A DNA stretch of 29,767 bases from a virus. The DNA is taken from positions 1 through 29,767 of IMG/VR virus record IMGVR_UViG_3300047547_000318; one strand, written 5' to 3'. Below the pieces are notes generated by a model, which did not search any database, was not told the DNA's origin, and worked only from the letters and a program-made list of their open reading frames with translations. A program made the translations under genes and the position numbers. This document shows positions 1-6,768 of this stretch, piece after piece (within the stretch, counting starts at the first letter, position 1; every line of letters starts with the position of its first letter).

Positions 1-127
1 GTAATTATAGCCCAGGCAATAAATGATGGATGGGAGCCAGACTGGAGTAATGATGACCAGTGGAAATATTACCCATGGTTTTATGTAGATGCAAGTGCAG
101 ATAAACCTTCGGGCTCCGGCCTGTCGT
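1..127 (+). repeat. 127-bp perfect direct repeat, copy 1 (upstream part of target 1)
   Basis: Bases 1-127 are identical to 378-504 by base-by-base comparison. The repeat may continue left of the window. Identity stops exactly where adenine-templated differences begin inside the variable repeats. Confidence 0.97.
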
Positions 128-258
128 GCAGCGGCTGCGCTTACGAGTACTCGTGCACGATTGTCGGCTCCCGCCTTTGCTTTAAAACAAGTGAATTGGC
201 TAGGTATGCGGGCACACAATTCATCGATTTGTACAACGACTATTTTTTAATAAAATGA
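1..258 (+). CDS. DGR variable target protein 1 (5' end outside window)
   Basis: This is the C-terminal 85 residues of a diversity-generating retroelement target, read in frame 1 to a TGA at 256-258. It is a paralogue of the next gene: both share the stretch around KYYPWFYVDASADKPSGSG and both end in a pattern of GSRLCF, then RYAG, then LYxDYFLI. The variable repeat (108-180) encodes a Cys/Tyr-rich surface patch here (SCSGCAYEYSCTI). Its codons match the template repeat except where the template has adenine. The stop codon overlaps the start of the second target by 4 nt, implying translational coupling. In known DGRs such targets usually display the variable residues on a C-type-lectin-like fold. 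The fold and ligand of this small protein are unknown, and no signal peptide can be assessed because the N-terminus is missing. Confidence 0.9.
   Translation, partial: VIIAQAINDGWEPDWSNDDQWKYYPWFYVDASADKPSGSGLSCSGCAYEYSCTIVGSRLCFKTSELARYAGTQFIDLYNDYFLIK
108..180 (+). repeat. DGR variable repeat VR1
   Basis: Aligns without gaps to the template repeat at 685-757. I count 15 substitutions, all at template adenines (to G, T or C). The 3' end (GGCTCCCGCCTTTGC) is GC-rich, as expected for the site where mutagenic homing initiates. Confidence 0.95.
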
Positions 259-635
259 ATACCATACAGACATTCGAAGAGGCTGCAGAAAAATTGGGAA
301 TTGATCCTAAAGCTCTGCCAGAGGTTTCTGCACTACCAGAAAAACACCAAAAAGCAATTATTGCGCATTACAAACTGGTAATTATAGCCCAGGCAATAAA
401 TGATGGATGGGAGCCAGACTGGAGTAATGATGACCAGTGGAAATATTACCCATGGTTTTATGTAGATGCAAGTGCAGATAAACCTTCGGGCTCCGGCCTG
501 TCGTACCACGACTACGATAGCGTGCGCTCGCGCACGGATGTCGGCTCCCGCCTTTGCTTCGATAGCAGAGAAGCTGCCAGATATGCCGGTGAGAAATTCA
601 AAGAACTGTACGAGGATTATTTTCTAATAAACTAA
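255..635 (+). CDS. DGR variable target protein 2
   Basis: Complete 126-aa target of the diversity-generating retroelement. Residues 1-40 are a charged helical N-terminus starting MNTIQTFEEAAEKLGIDP. Residues 42-83 are identical to the first target. Residues 78-101 are encoded by the variable repeat (485-557), and residues 102-126 are a conserved tail with RLCF, ARYAG and ELYEDYF. The ATG lies within the stop of the first target (ATGA overlap). No signal peptide, transmembrane span or structural-protein repeat is visible, so it is probably a small soluble protein. The presumed role is to present hypervariable residues for binding. The partner could be a host surface structure if the protein is attached to the virion, or something intracellular; the sequence does not decide. 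Confidence 0.92.
   Translation: MNTIQTFEEAAEKLGIDPKALPEVSALPEKHQKAIIAHYKLVIIAQAINDGWEPDWSNDDQWKYYPWFYVDASADKPSGSGLSYHDYDSVRSRTDVGSRLCFDSREAARYAGEKFKELYEDYFLIN
378..504 (+). repeat. 127-bp perfect direct repeat, copy 2 (inside target 2)
   Basis: Identical to bases 1-127 (offset 377). It covers the constant domain just before the variable codons of target 2, plus the first 20 bases of the variable repeat. The region 3' of the variable repeats is much more diverged between the two genes. Confidence 0.97.
485..557 (+). repeat. DGR variable repeat VR2
   Basis: Aligns without gaps to the template repeat, exactly 200 bp upstream of it. I count 13 substitutions, all at template adenines. Most changes fall on AAC/AAT codons of the template, giving H, S, R, R and D in this copy. 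Confidence 0.95.
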
Positions 636-684
636 AAGGCTTTGGTTGTGCACTGTATGAGTTGGCCCACTGGTTGGTACGGGT

Positions 685-757
685 TTCAGGCTCCAGCCTG
701 TCGTACAACGACTACGATAACGAGAACTCGAACACGAATGTCAGCTCCCACCTATGC
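685..757 (+). repeat. DGR template repeat TR
   Basis: A 73-bp non-coding template lying 49 bp after the second target's stop and 100 bp before the reverse transcriptase start. It holds 21 adenines arranged largely in AAC and AAT triplets, the codon choice that gives the widest amino-acid range under adenine mutagenesis. It matches both VRs at all 52 non-adenine positions. Homology stops abruptly at 684 on the left. On the right it ends at 757, or possibly 760, where AAA in the TR faces TTC or TTT in the VRs. Confidence 0.95.
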
Positions 758-857
758 AAAGAGATTGACAGTGCAGACCCTGCCCACATGGCAAAAAACG
801 ACCTTAAAAACTGGGGCGCTGGTAGCAATAGCGAACGCGACTCTTAAAAGCAAAGGC

Positions 858-1814
858 ATGAAAAGAAAAAACAACCTATACACAAGCATTTGCAGTATTG
901 ATAATCTGATACTGGCAGACAACAACGCCATGAAAGGCAAGGCTAAGCAATATGGTGTAATTCAGCATTTGAAAAATCGTGAACTGAATTTGAAAAATCT
1001 GCAGCAGATGCTGATTGAGAAAACTTACACCACAAGTGCTTATACAACATTTAAAATAAGGGATCCGAAAGAAAGGGAAATATACCAGCTCCCTTATTAC
1101 CCGGATAGAATTACCCACCATGCTGTGATGAATGTATTGGAGCCAGTGTTTGTAAGCAGCTTTATATCCCACACATACAGCTGTATAAAAGGCAAGGGAA
1201 TACATGCTGCATCCAGAGCTTTGCGAATTGCCCTAAGTGATGAGAATGCAACCAGATATTGTTTAAAGCTGGATATACGGAAGTTTTATCCAAGCATTGA
1301 CCATGATGTTCTAAAGGCACTATTGAGGCGAAAAATAAAAGACCAGGATTTACTGTGGTTGCTGGATAACATTATTGACAGTGCACCCGGATTGCCAATA
1401 GGAAACTACCTGAGCCAGTACCTGGCTAATTTCTACCTTACATACTTTGATCACTGGCTGAAAGAGACCAAAAAGGCCACCTACTTTAGGTATGCCGATG
1501 ACATGGTGATTTTGGCAAGAAATAAAGCTGATTTACACCAATTGCTTGCAGACATTAAGCAATACCTGGTAGAGAAGTTGAAGCTTGAAATAAAAGGGAA
1601 TTACCAGATATTTCCAGTAGAGGCCAGAGGTATTGACTTTGTTGGATATGTGTTTTACCACAGCCATACTTTACTGAGAAAACGTATTAAAAAGAAATTC
1701 GCCCGGGCCATGGCAAAAGGCAACAACAGGGCTTCCATGGCTGCATACAACGGATGGGCGAAGCATTGTGACAGCAAAAATTTAATAAAAAAACTGAATA
1801 ATGAAAAACTTTAA
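858..1814 (+). CDS. DGR reverse transcriptase
   Basis: A 318-aa retroelement reverse transcriptase that copies TR RNA into adenine-mutagenised cDNA for replacement of VR sequence. Visible motifs: LDIRKFYPSID with the first catalytic Asp near residue 139; GLPIGNYLSQ at 178-187, the IGxxxSQ signature of DGR-type enzymes; the catalytic YADD at 212-215; and GIDFVGYVFY near 258-267. The length is normal for a stand-alone DGR RT without fused domains. The ATG at 858 (MKRKNN) is preferred: the frame is open upstream from 642, but that extension only reads through the TR and gives a low-complexity Thr/Arg run. The 3' end overlaps the next gene by 14 nt, tying it to the replication operon. No accessory avd gene is visible here; it may lie left of the window. 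Confidence 0.96.
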   Translation: MKRKNNLYTSICSIDNLILADNNAMKGKAKQYGVIQHLKNRELNLKNLQQMLIEKTYTTSAYTTFKIRDPKEREIYQLPYYPDRITHHAVMNVLEPVFVSSFISHTYSCIKGKGIHAASRALRIALSDENATRYCLKLDIRKFYPSIDHDVLKALLRRKIKDQDLLWLLDNIIDSAPGLPIGNYLSQYLANFYLTYFDHWLKETKKATYFRYADDMVILARNKADLHQLLADIKQYLVEKLKLEIKGNYQIFPVEARGIDFVGYVFYHSHTLLRKRIKKKFARAMAKGNNRASMAAYNGWAKHCDSKNLIKKLNNEKL

Positions 1815-2103
1815 AGACTTTGGGATTAAACCCACACAACCGGGATTGGTGGGTGACAAAATAAAAATTGACCGGATATTAAACCGCGAAATTGTGGTGC
1901 ATGATTTTAGAATTGTACCCTCGAAATATGCAGATAAAGGTAATGGCAGATGCCTACACCTAGGAATAATGCTTGGCGACACAAAGCACGTGGTATTTAC
2001 CGGATCCGCCGGGCTGATGGATACTATTGAGCAGGTGCCAAAATCAGACTTCCCGTTTACCACAACCATTGTAAAGGACAATGACCGATTTGAATTTAGC
2101 TAA
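1801..2103 (+). CDS. Putative phage single-stranded DNA-binding (OB-fold-like) protein
   Basis: A 100-aa protein without catalytic motifs. It reads as a small beta-rich protein: alternating hydrophobic strands (KIKIDRIL, EIVVHDFRIV, CLHLGIML, KHVVFTGSAG) and an F-rich C-terminus (FPFTTTIVKDNDRFEFS). This resembles small OB-fold ssDNA-binding proteins of phages, and the position directly before the primase/helicase supports a replication role. The assignment is inferred from context and strand pattern, not from a decisive motif. The ATG at 1801 lies inside the RT gene (14-nt overlap), and the gene is separated from the next start only by its own stop codon. Confidence 0.55.
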   Translation: MKNFKDFGIKPTQPGLVGDKIKIDRILNREIVVHDFRIVPSKYADKGNGRCLHLGIMLGDTKHVVFTGSAGLMDTIEQVPKSDFPFTTTIVKDNDRFEFS

Positions 2104-4302
2104 ATGGGTGACTCTTTAATAACTTTTGTAGACGGTATTTATTGGAAAAGCAGCGAGCTGTGGCAGGCTGCGGGGAGTGATATGGTTAAACGAGACCAGG
2201 CGATTACTTCTATAAGCCACACGCTGGCTAAGGTACCCACTGAGTATATGCGTGGGGAATACATTAAGCAGCTGAGTAAGAATATGAGTGTGACCCGGAA
2301 GGATTTGGAGAATAGGGTGAAATTTCATCTTGCTCACATCGACGGGCTCAGTGAGCAGGATGAAAGTGACAGGCTGTACAAATTGCCGGAGGGTGTGGAC
2401 AGTGCTTTTGTGGATGAATGGGGTTTTTATGAGCTGGCAAATGGCAAACGTAAAACCGGATACTGGTTTGACCAGGGCAGGGACAAGCGCCCGATGGAGG
2501 CCAGCAACTTTGTGGTGAGGCCACTTTTTCACCTATACAGCCCTATTAAAGACTTTAACAAGCGGATGATTGAGATTGACAATGGCTACGCTTCGAAGAC
2601 CATTGAAATACAAAGCTCGAAAATGATTAGTGTGGAGCAGTTTAGCGGTGAGCTTACCATGGAAGGACACTTTTTGTTCCATGGTGCGAAACCCCACCTG
2701 CTGCGGTTGAATGACTTTTGGGGTGATAAGTTCCCGATTTGCTTCGAACTGACAAACCTGGGCTGGCAAAAGGAGGGATTTTTTGCCTTTAGTGACAGGA
2801 TCTACAACGGTGAGCTCCTACCCTACAATGAGTACGGAATAATTCTGCACAACCAGCAACACTTTTACAGCCCGGGTGCTAATACCAAGCGCAGCCAAAA
2901 ACGTGCTGATGCCGGAAAGTTTGATGCTGACCACCAGCTGAAATATGCTGCGCCACAAGCAAGCTGGGAACAGTGGACCCAGAAAATGGCTGAGGTATAC
3001 CCGGAGCATTTTATTACTGCAGTGGCTGTGGTATGTATGGCGCTATGCAGGGATATGGTGCTGGAGTTTACAAACAACTTTCCGCTGCTGTATTGCTACG
3101 GAGAAAGGCAAAGCGGTAAGAGTGAATTTGCGCTGAGCATTATGCACGTATTTATTAACGATGCCAAAATGTTTAACCTGAACAGTGGCACGGATGCGGC
3201 ATTTTTTACCTTTATAAGCAGGTACACCAACTGCTTTGTGGGGCTGAATGAGTTTGATGATAAAGACATAAGACCGGAGTGGTTTCAGGCGATTAAAGGT
3301 TTTTTTGACATTGAGGGCCGGAAACGGAATATTGATAAGTACAAGATGGAGGAACAGCCCATTAACTGTATGGCCGGGCTGTGCGGACAATACCTGAGTA
3401 CCAGGGATGACAACAGTGTGGTAAGCCGGAGTTTGCTATGCCAGTTTTTAGCCAAACCCAACAGGGAACAGAAGGAGATGCGCAAGTTCCAGGAACTTGT
3501 GGATTTGCAAAAAGCCGGCATGAACGGCATACTCTGTGAGATACTGCAGCGCAGGTACGAGACTCTTGCCAAAGGTGAACTGAAAGATTTGTACGACCAG
3601 ACCCTTGCTGAGCTTAGGGCGGTGGTGAAGGAACGCGAGCTGCGCTGGGAGGACCGGGTGGGCAGAAACTATGCGCTTTTGATAACCATGGGGAAATGGG
3701 CGCTGCAGAACTGGAAGATGCCATACACTGAAGCACAGCTGCGCGAGTATGCTATGGGCAGAATGATGGATGTGGTGAACATTATGCACACTACTGATGT
3801 GCTGATGGAATGGTGGATGACTTTGAGCATGCTGGCTGACCAGGGTGAAATTGTACAAGGTTGGCACTACAAAATAAAAGTTGCCAGTGGCCTGAGCATG
3901 CGCGGAAAAGATGGCAGGGACATAAACCTGGGTGAAGATGCTCCGCGCCGGATTGTGGCTTTGAGGTTGGATTACTGCACCCGATTGGTACAGAAAGCGA
4001 TGAAGCAAACCCAATACACTACTGTAAACAAGAGTAATGTGGCCGGGTATTTTAAAAACCGCGAGTACTGGCTGGGTACCAGGGATGGTGAGAAATTTAA
4101 GCACAAGGACCAGCACGGAAAATTGAAGGAGAGCAATACCAGTGTATATGTTTTTGACTACGATATGCTGGAAAAAATGGGTGTGTACCTGAACTACGAT
4201 CCGGATGAGGTGGTGAAGGAGAACGCGGAACCCAAAACTGATAGTGTACATGACCCCAACGCATTTACTGAGAGAGGAGACAGTGACGAACTACCTTTTT
4301 GA
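2104..4302 (+). CDS. Phage replicative primase/helicase-like ATPase
   Basis: A 732-aa protein. A Walker A motif, GERQSGKS, lies near residues 332-339, and an acidic Walker B-like segment, CFVGLNEFDD, near 376-385. These are followed by a sensor/arginine region (CGQYLSTRDDNSVVSRSLL) near 425-443. This is the architecture of phage and plasmid helicases of the DUF927/primase-associated kind. The N-terminal 90 residues (IKQLSKNMSVTRKDLENRV) recall the helicase-binding region seen at the C-terminus of DnaG primases. No zinc finger or TOPRIM signature is evident, so primase activity is uncertain. It probably unwinds DNA at the phage origin with the preceding ssDNA-binding candidate. The acidic tail (ERGDSDELPF) resembles C-termini of replication and SSB proteins. 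A hairpin repeat is embedded in its coding sequence at 2331-2357. Confidence 0.78.
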   Translation: MGDSLITFVDGIYWKSSELWQAAGSDMVKRDQAITSISHTLAKVPTEYMRGEYIKQLSKNMSVTRKDLENRVKFHLAHIDGLSEQDESDRLYKLPEGVDSAFVDEWGFYELANGKRKTGYWFDQGRDKRPMEASNFVVRPLFHLYSPIKDFNKRMIEIDNGYASKTIEIQSSKMISVEQFSGELTMEGHFLFHGAKPHLLRLNDFWGDKFPICFELTNLGWQKEGFFAFSDRIYNGELLPYNEYGIILHNQQHFYSPGANTKRSQKRADAGKFDADHQLKYAAPQASWEQWTQKMAEVYPEHFITAVAVVCMALCRDMVLEFTNNFPLLYCYGERQSGKSEFALSIMHVFINDAKMFNLNSGTDAAFFTFISRYTNCFVGLNEFDDKDIRPEWFQAIKGFFDIEGRKRNIDKYKMEEQPINCMAGLCGQYLSTRDDNSVVSRSLLCQFLAKPNREQKEMRKFQELVDLQKAGMNGILCEILQRRYETLAKGELKDLYDQTLAELRAVVKERELRWEDRVGRNYALLITMGKWALQNWKMPYTEAQLREYAMGRMMDVVNIMHTTDVLMEWWMTLSMLADQGEIVQGWHYKIKVASGLSMRGKDGRDINLGEDAPRRIVALRLDYCTRLVQKAMKQTQYTTVNKSNVAGYFKNREYWLGTRDGEKFKHKDQHGKLKESNTSVYVFDYDMLEKMGVYLNYDPDEVVKENAEPKTDSVHDPNAFTERGDSDELPF
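2331..2357. repeat. Constant-loop hairpin repeat inside helicase gene
   Basis: Seven-bp perfect stem TGCTCAC/GTGAGCA around the core ATCGACGGGCTCA, a variant of the TTCGACAAGCTCA loop found elsewhere in the window. It is read in frame as part of the helicase (AHIDGLSEQ). Confidence 0.6.
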
Positions 4303-4304
4303 TT

Positions 4305-4553
4305 ATGCCAATGATTAGCTGGATAACGTACAAGAACCTGGCGGGAATAAAGAGCCAGAATGGAGTTTACTGGAAGCGTGGAGATGCTACCAGCACCAAC
4401 GATGGCTGGCCGGCCTACTACTTTACCAATCCGGAGCACATTGGAAAGGTGAAAATAGGATGCCTGGAGCTGAGCCGGAAACTGGACAAAGGTGAATATA
4501 CTGCGGTGTGGAGGAGCCCTTCGACAAGCTCAGGGCTCGGGAATGAACAATAA
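4305..4553 (+). CDS. Hypothetical small protein
   Basis: An 82-aa protein of unknown function. The ATG at 4305 is chosen over the TTG at 4299, which would overlap the helicase stop; a second ATG at 4311 is also possible. Residues 1-70 are rich in Trp, Tyr and Lys (ISWITYKNLAGI, NDGWPAYYFTNPEHIGKVKIG) and could form a small beta domain. The last 13 residues (SPSTSSGLGNEQ) are encoded by a hairpin repeat at 4514-4538, so the C-terminus may have been created or lengthened by insertion of that repeat. It belongs to the early operon downstream of the helicase. Confidence 0.6.
   Translation: MPMISWITYKNLAGIKSQNGVYWKRGDATSTNDGWPAYYFTNPEHIGKVKIGCLELSRKLDKGEYTAVWRSPSTSSGLGNEQ
4514..4538. repeat. Constant-loop hairpin repeat (GAGCCC/GGGCTC stem)
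   Basis: Perfect 6-bp stem GAGCCC/GGGCTC around the loop TTCGACAAGCTCA, at the 3' end of the preceding small gene. Confidence 0.75.
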
Positions 4554-4577
4554 AACCAAACGATAAATAAAAACAAT

Positions 4578-4994
4578 ATGGAAGACCAACAGAATTACCA
4601 CCTCGACGGGCTCGGTGGTCAAACAGGAAAAGCTCATGAATGGCGAATGAAAAAGCTGGCGCCATTCAGTAACGACTTTGAAAACCGGCTTTATAACGAT
4701 TTGGAGCAAATTGCCGATGACACAAGGATTGCACCGCTGGACAGTGATAAAATGGGCACGGTGTTTCGACTGGCTCCGATGGTGTACAAGTGCCAGATGC
4801 TGGGGTATTTTTTAACAGAAATACACGGACCGGGAAACTACCGGGCTTATGGTGTGGCAACAACGCCATACATAGTGCCGCTGATGCTGATTGAATATAA
4901 TCCGGATAAGTTGCAGGCTTTGACAGGCTCAGGGGTCGAGGAGACGACAGCTTCGACAAGCTCAGCCGTCGATGTGGATTGGGAAGATAAGTAA
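4578..4994 (+). CDS. Hypothetical early protein with repeat-derived termini
   Basis: A 138-aa protein of unknown function. The central part (residues about 20-118) looks like a folded domain, with segments such as FENRLYNDLEQIADDT, VYKCQMLGYFLTEIHGPGNYRAYGV and YIVPLMLIEYNPDKL. The N-terminal HLDGLGG is encoded by one hairpin repeat (4597-4619) and the C-terminal TTASTSSAVD by another (4945-4971), so both ends carry repeat-derived sequence. The ATG at 4578 is the first in frame; an A-rich stretch precedes it. It is in line with the early operon. Confidence 0.65.
   Translation: MEDQQNYHLDGLGGQTGKAHEWRMKKLAPFSNDFENRLYNDLEQIADDTRIAPLDSDKMGTVFRLAPMVYKCQMLGYFLTEIHGPGNYRAYGVATTPYIVPLMLIEYNPDKLQALTGSGVEETTASTSSAVDVDWEDK
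4597..4619. repeat. Constant-loop hairpin repeat (ACCACC/GGTGGT stem)
   Basis: Perfect 6-bp stem ACCACC/GGTGGT around TCGACGGGCTC, close to the 5' end of the 138-aa gene and in frame. Confidence 0.6.
4945..4971. repeat. Constant-loop hairpin repeat (CGACAGC/GCCGTCG stem)
   Basis: Seven-bp stem with one G-T wobble around the loop TTCGACAAGCTCA, near the 3' end of the 138-aa gene. A degenerate partner (TTTGACAGGCTCAGGGG) lies about 30 bp upstream, near 4919-4935. Confidence 0.65.
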
Positions 4995-5008
4995 GGAGAT
5001 GTGCACGC

Positions 5009-5317
5009 ATGAAATACTTTGTGAACCTGAAGGATGATTATTGGACAGCGAAGAATGGGCTGGACAGGGATTTGAAAAAGATTGCCAGGGCTGCGCATGG
5101 CACTTTGATTGATGGCAAGATTGCATTGGAAAGTTTTGAGAGGGAATTCCGGGCATCGATGAATGATGCTGAATACGACAACAAAAGTTGTAAACCCAAG
5201 GAACTGGTGAAAGACACCACCGGTTTAAAAAATTCAGGATCTGAAACAATACGGTGGTATGTGAGCAACGTATTTGAGCTGGAGATTATACCGGTACAAA
5301 GGGAGGTAAAGCTATGA
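5009..5317 (+). CDS. Hypothetical early protein
   Basis: A 102-aa lysine-rich protein of unknown function. It starts MKYFVNLKDDYWTAKNGL and contains a helical stretch (DRDLKKIARAAHGTLIDGKIALESFEREFRASM). No cofactor motif is seen. The ATG at 5009 is preceded by AAGGAGATG, one of the clearer Shine-Dalgarno-like sequences in the window. The gene overlaps the next by 4 nt. Confidence 0.65.
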   Translation: MKYFVNLKDDYWTAKNGLDRDLKKIARAAHGTLIDGKIALESFEREFRASMNDAEYDNKSCKPKELVKDTTGLKNSGSETIRWYVSNVFELEIIPVQREVKL

Positions 5318-5544
5318 ACCCGATTTACTGGATACCGATTGCGTGGGTGGTACTTGGATTTTTAACTACTGCCATTGGCCTTATATGCTACCCTTTTATT
5401 GCCTGGCATGAGAAGGGAGACCAAGCCTGGGAATTTGTGCTGGTGATAACCATTGCCATAATTATTTGGCCGCGGTTGCTGCAGCAAATGCTTAGGGATG
5501 TGGAAGAATGGTGGAAGCTTAGGAAAGAAAGGAGGCAGCAATGA
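5314..5544 (+). CDS. Small two-span membrane protein
   Basis: A 76-aa protein with two hydrophobic segments, residues about 5-30 (WIPIAWVVLGFLTTAIGLIC) and 39-54 (WEFVLVITIAIIIWP), and a basic C-terminal tail (WWKLRKERRQQ) likely in the cytoplasm. It overlaps the genes on both sides by 4 nt, so it is part of the early operon. Function is unknown. Small early inner-membrane proteins of phages are sometimes superinfection-exclusion factors or holins; nothing here distinguishes these. Confidence 0.7.
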   Translation: MNPIYWIPIAWVVLGFLTTAIGLICYPFIAWHEKGDQAWEFVLVITIAIIIWPRLLQQMLRDVEEWWKLRKERRQQ

Positions 5545-5825
5545 CACGGCGCTTGTTACACACTACCCGCAATACTGAAAAGGAATTGGCGCTAGGCGGC
5601 AACATAATTGAAGATAGTGATTTAGTGCTGTATCATATTATACTTAAGCATTATCTGGCGACCGGTGAAAACGGCGGTAAACCTGCTTTATACACTGCAA
5701 ATCTTCAATTAGCCAGAACTTACCCTGATAGGGAGTATGCAAGATGGGCAAAGAGTACACTGCGCGATAAGAAACATTTAATAGTGGTAACTGTAGAAGA
5801 AGCCAAGAAGGGGTTGCTGTTATGA
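5541..5825 (+). CDS. Hypothetical early protein (helical, possible DNA-binding)
   Basis: A 94-aa protein of unknown function. The segment YTANLQLARTYPDREYARWAKSTLRDKKHLI could form a helix-turn-helix-like bundle, and the N-terminus is basic (MTRRLLHTTRNTEKEL). It is translationally coupled (4-nt overlaps) to the membrane protein before it and the ASCH-like protein after it. The DNA-binding idea is weak inference only. Confidence 0.6.
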   Translation: MTRRLLHTTRNTEKELALGGNIIEDSDLVLYHIILKHYLATGENGGKPALYTANLQLARTYPDREYARWAKSTLRDKKHLIVVTVEEAKKGLLL

Positions 5826-6592
5826 GCCGCAAATTGATATCGCTGCTTTTTAGCACTGAAATGGCAGCTGCTAATATAAATGGCAGAAAAACGGAAACCA
5901 GAAGGCTGAGGGGGTTGGATGGATTAAATGAGTTTGTGGATGATTGGGTGGTTGGTAAAGAATATGTGAGCAAACAATCCGGAAAACTGACATTCCCGTT
6001 TTTTGATAAAACCAGCGACCAAAGTGGTGGCATTGTGTGCCCATATGGCAAACCAGGCGATGTGATTTGGATGAGGGAAAATTTCTGCCCTAATTACTTT
6101 GGTATTGGTGTTCATTGTTATCAAGCAGACTGGAATTATTTAGCTGCAGAATATGTGCCCGAACCGAAATGGAAACCTTCTATTCATATGCCATTACAAG
6201 CCTGCCGGTACTTTGCTGAAATTGTGGAGATACGGCTGGAAAGGTTGTATGACATTACGGAGGAAGGTACAATTGCAGAGGGTATAGAAATTGGATATGC
6301 CCAACAAAACAATGGTCCTGATTTAGTTACTCATAAGAACTACGAATTAGGTAAGCACCAGTTTATAAATGCGCAAGAGAGTTACAATAGCTTATGGAAT
6401 TCAATTAACGGAAGAGAAAGCTGGCTTTTAAACCCCTGGGTGTGGGTGGTGAGATACCGGAGAATTGATGAGCAACTGTACCCGGATTTGAGATTGCGGA
6501 ATTTGGGAGTTTTGGGTAATTGGAACAACCTGGTGCCTAAGATGGAGAAAGACAGCCTTGATAATGTACTGAAAGGAGTGGCGGAGGTATGA
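5822..6592 (+). CDS. ASCH-domain-like phage protein
   Basis: A 256-aa protein with the conserved layout of phage ASCH-like proteins. These features are GRKTETRR at residues 21-28, YGKPGDVIWMRENF near 75-88, KPSIHMP near 118-124, a segment RLERLYDITEEGTIAEGI, and a C-terminal SLWNSING and NPWVWVVRYRRID. ASCH domains are PUA-related beta barrels thought to bind RNA or modified nucleic acid; the role in phages is not firmly known. The final 40 residues after RRID extend beyond the usual end and are less conserved-looking. It lies in a chain of 4-nt overlapping early genes. Confidence 0.75.
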   Translation: MSRKLISLLFSTEMAAANINGRKTETRRLRGLDGLNEFVDDWVVGKEYVSKQSGKLTFPFFDKTSDQSGGIVCPYGKPGDVIWMRENFCPNYFGIGVHCYQADWNYLAAEYVPEPKWKPSIHMPLQACRYFAEIVEIRLERLYDITEEGTIAEGIEIGYAQQNNGPDLVTHKNYELGKHQFINAQESYNSLWNSINGRESWLLNPWVWVVRYRRIDEQLYPDLRLRNLGVLGNWNNLVPKMEKDSLDNVLKGVAEV

Positions 6593-6768
6593 GTGAGCAG
6601 GAAACAAATGACTGGTTCTGTCCGAATTGTAGTGCTGCGTGGGGTTTGGAATGGTTTGCAGACCAAAGCTGTGACAGCTGCGGGTATCCCGATAGCCTCA
6701 TAGATGAATTTGAAGAAGATGACCATGATGATTACTATAATGAGCACATGGAGGAGCCGCCCCTATGA
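6589..6768 (+). CDS. Small zinc-ribbon-like protein
   Basis: A 59-aa protein with two CxxC pairs, C11-C14 (CPNC) and C28-C31 (CDSC), spaced as in a zinc ribbon, followed by a strongly acidic tail (DEFEEDDHDDYYNEHMEE). It overlaps the ASCH-like gene and the following gene by 4 nt each. Continuous frame, two-sided coupling and paired cysteines make it a credible gene despite its size. Likely a nucleic-acid- or protein-binding accessory factor; function unknown. Confidence 0.7.
   Translation: MSEQETNDWFCPNCSAAWGLEWFADQSCDSCGYPDSLIDEFEEDDHDDYYNEHMEEPPL

Noticed and set aside
642-857. In-frame upstream extension of the reverse transcriptase, and a 61-aa frame over the same DNA
   Set aside because: Both simply read through the template repeat. 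The extension is Thr/Arg low-complexity and the TR is expected to be non-coding; the ATG at 858 gives a normal RT N-terminus.
3448-4251. 267-aa reverse-strand open frame opposite the helicase
   Set aside because: It is the complement of a gene with strong Walker motifs and has no recognisable domain; it is a shadow frame.
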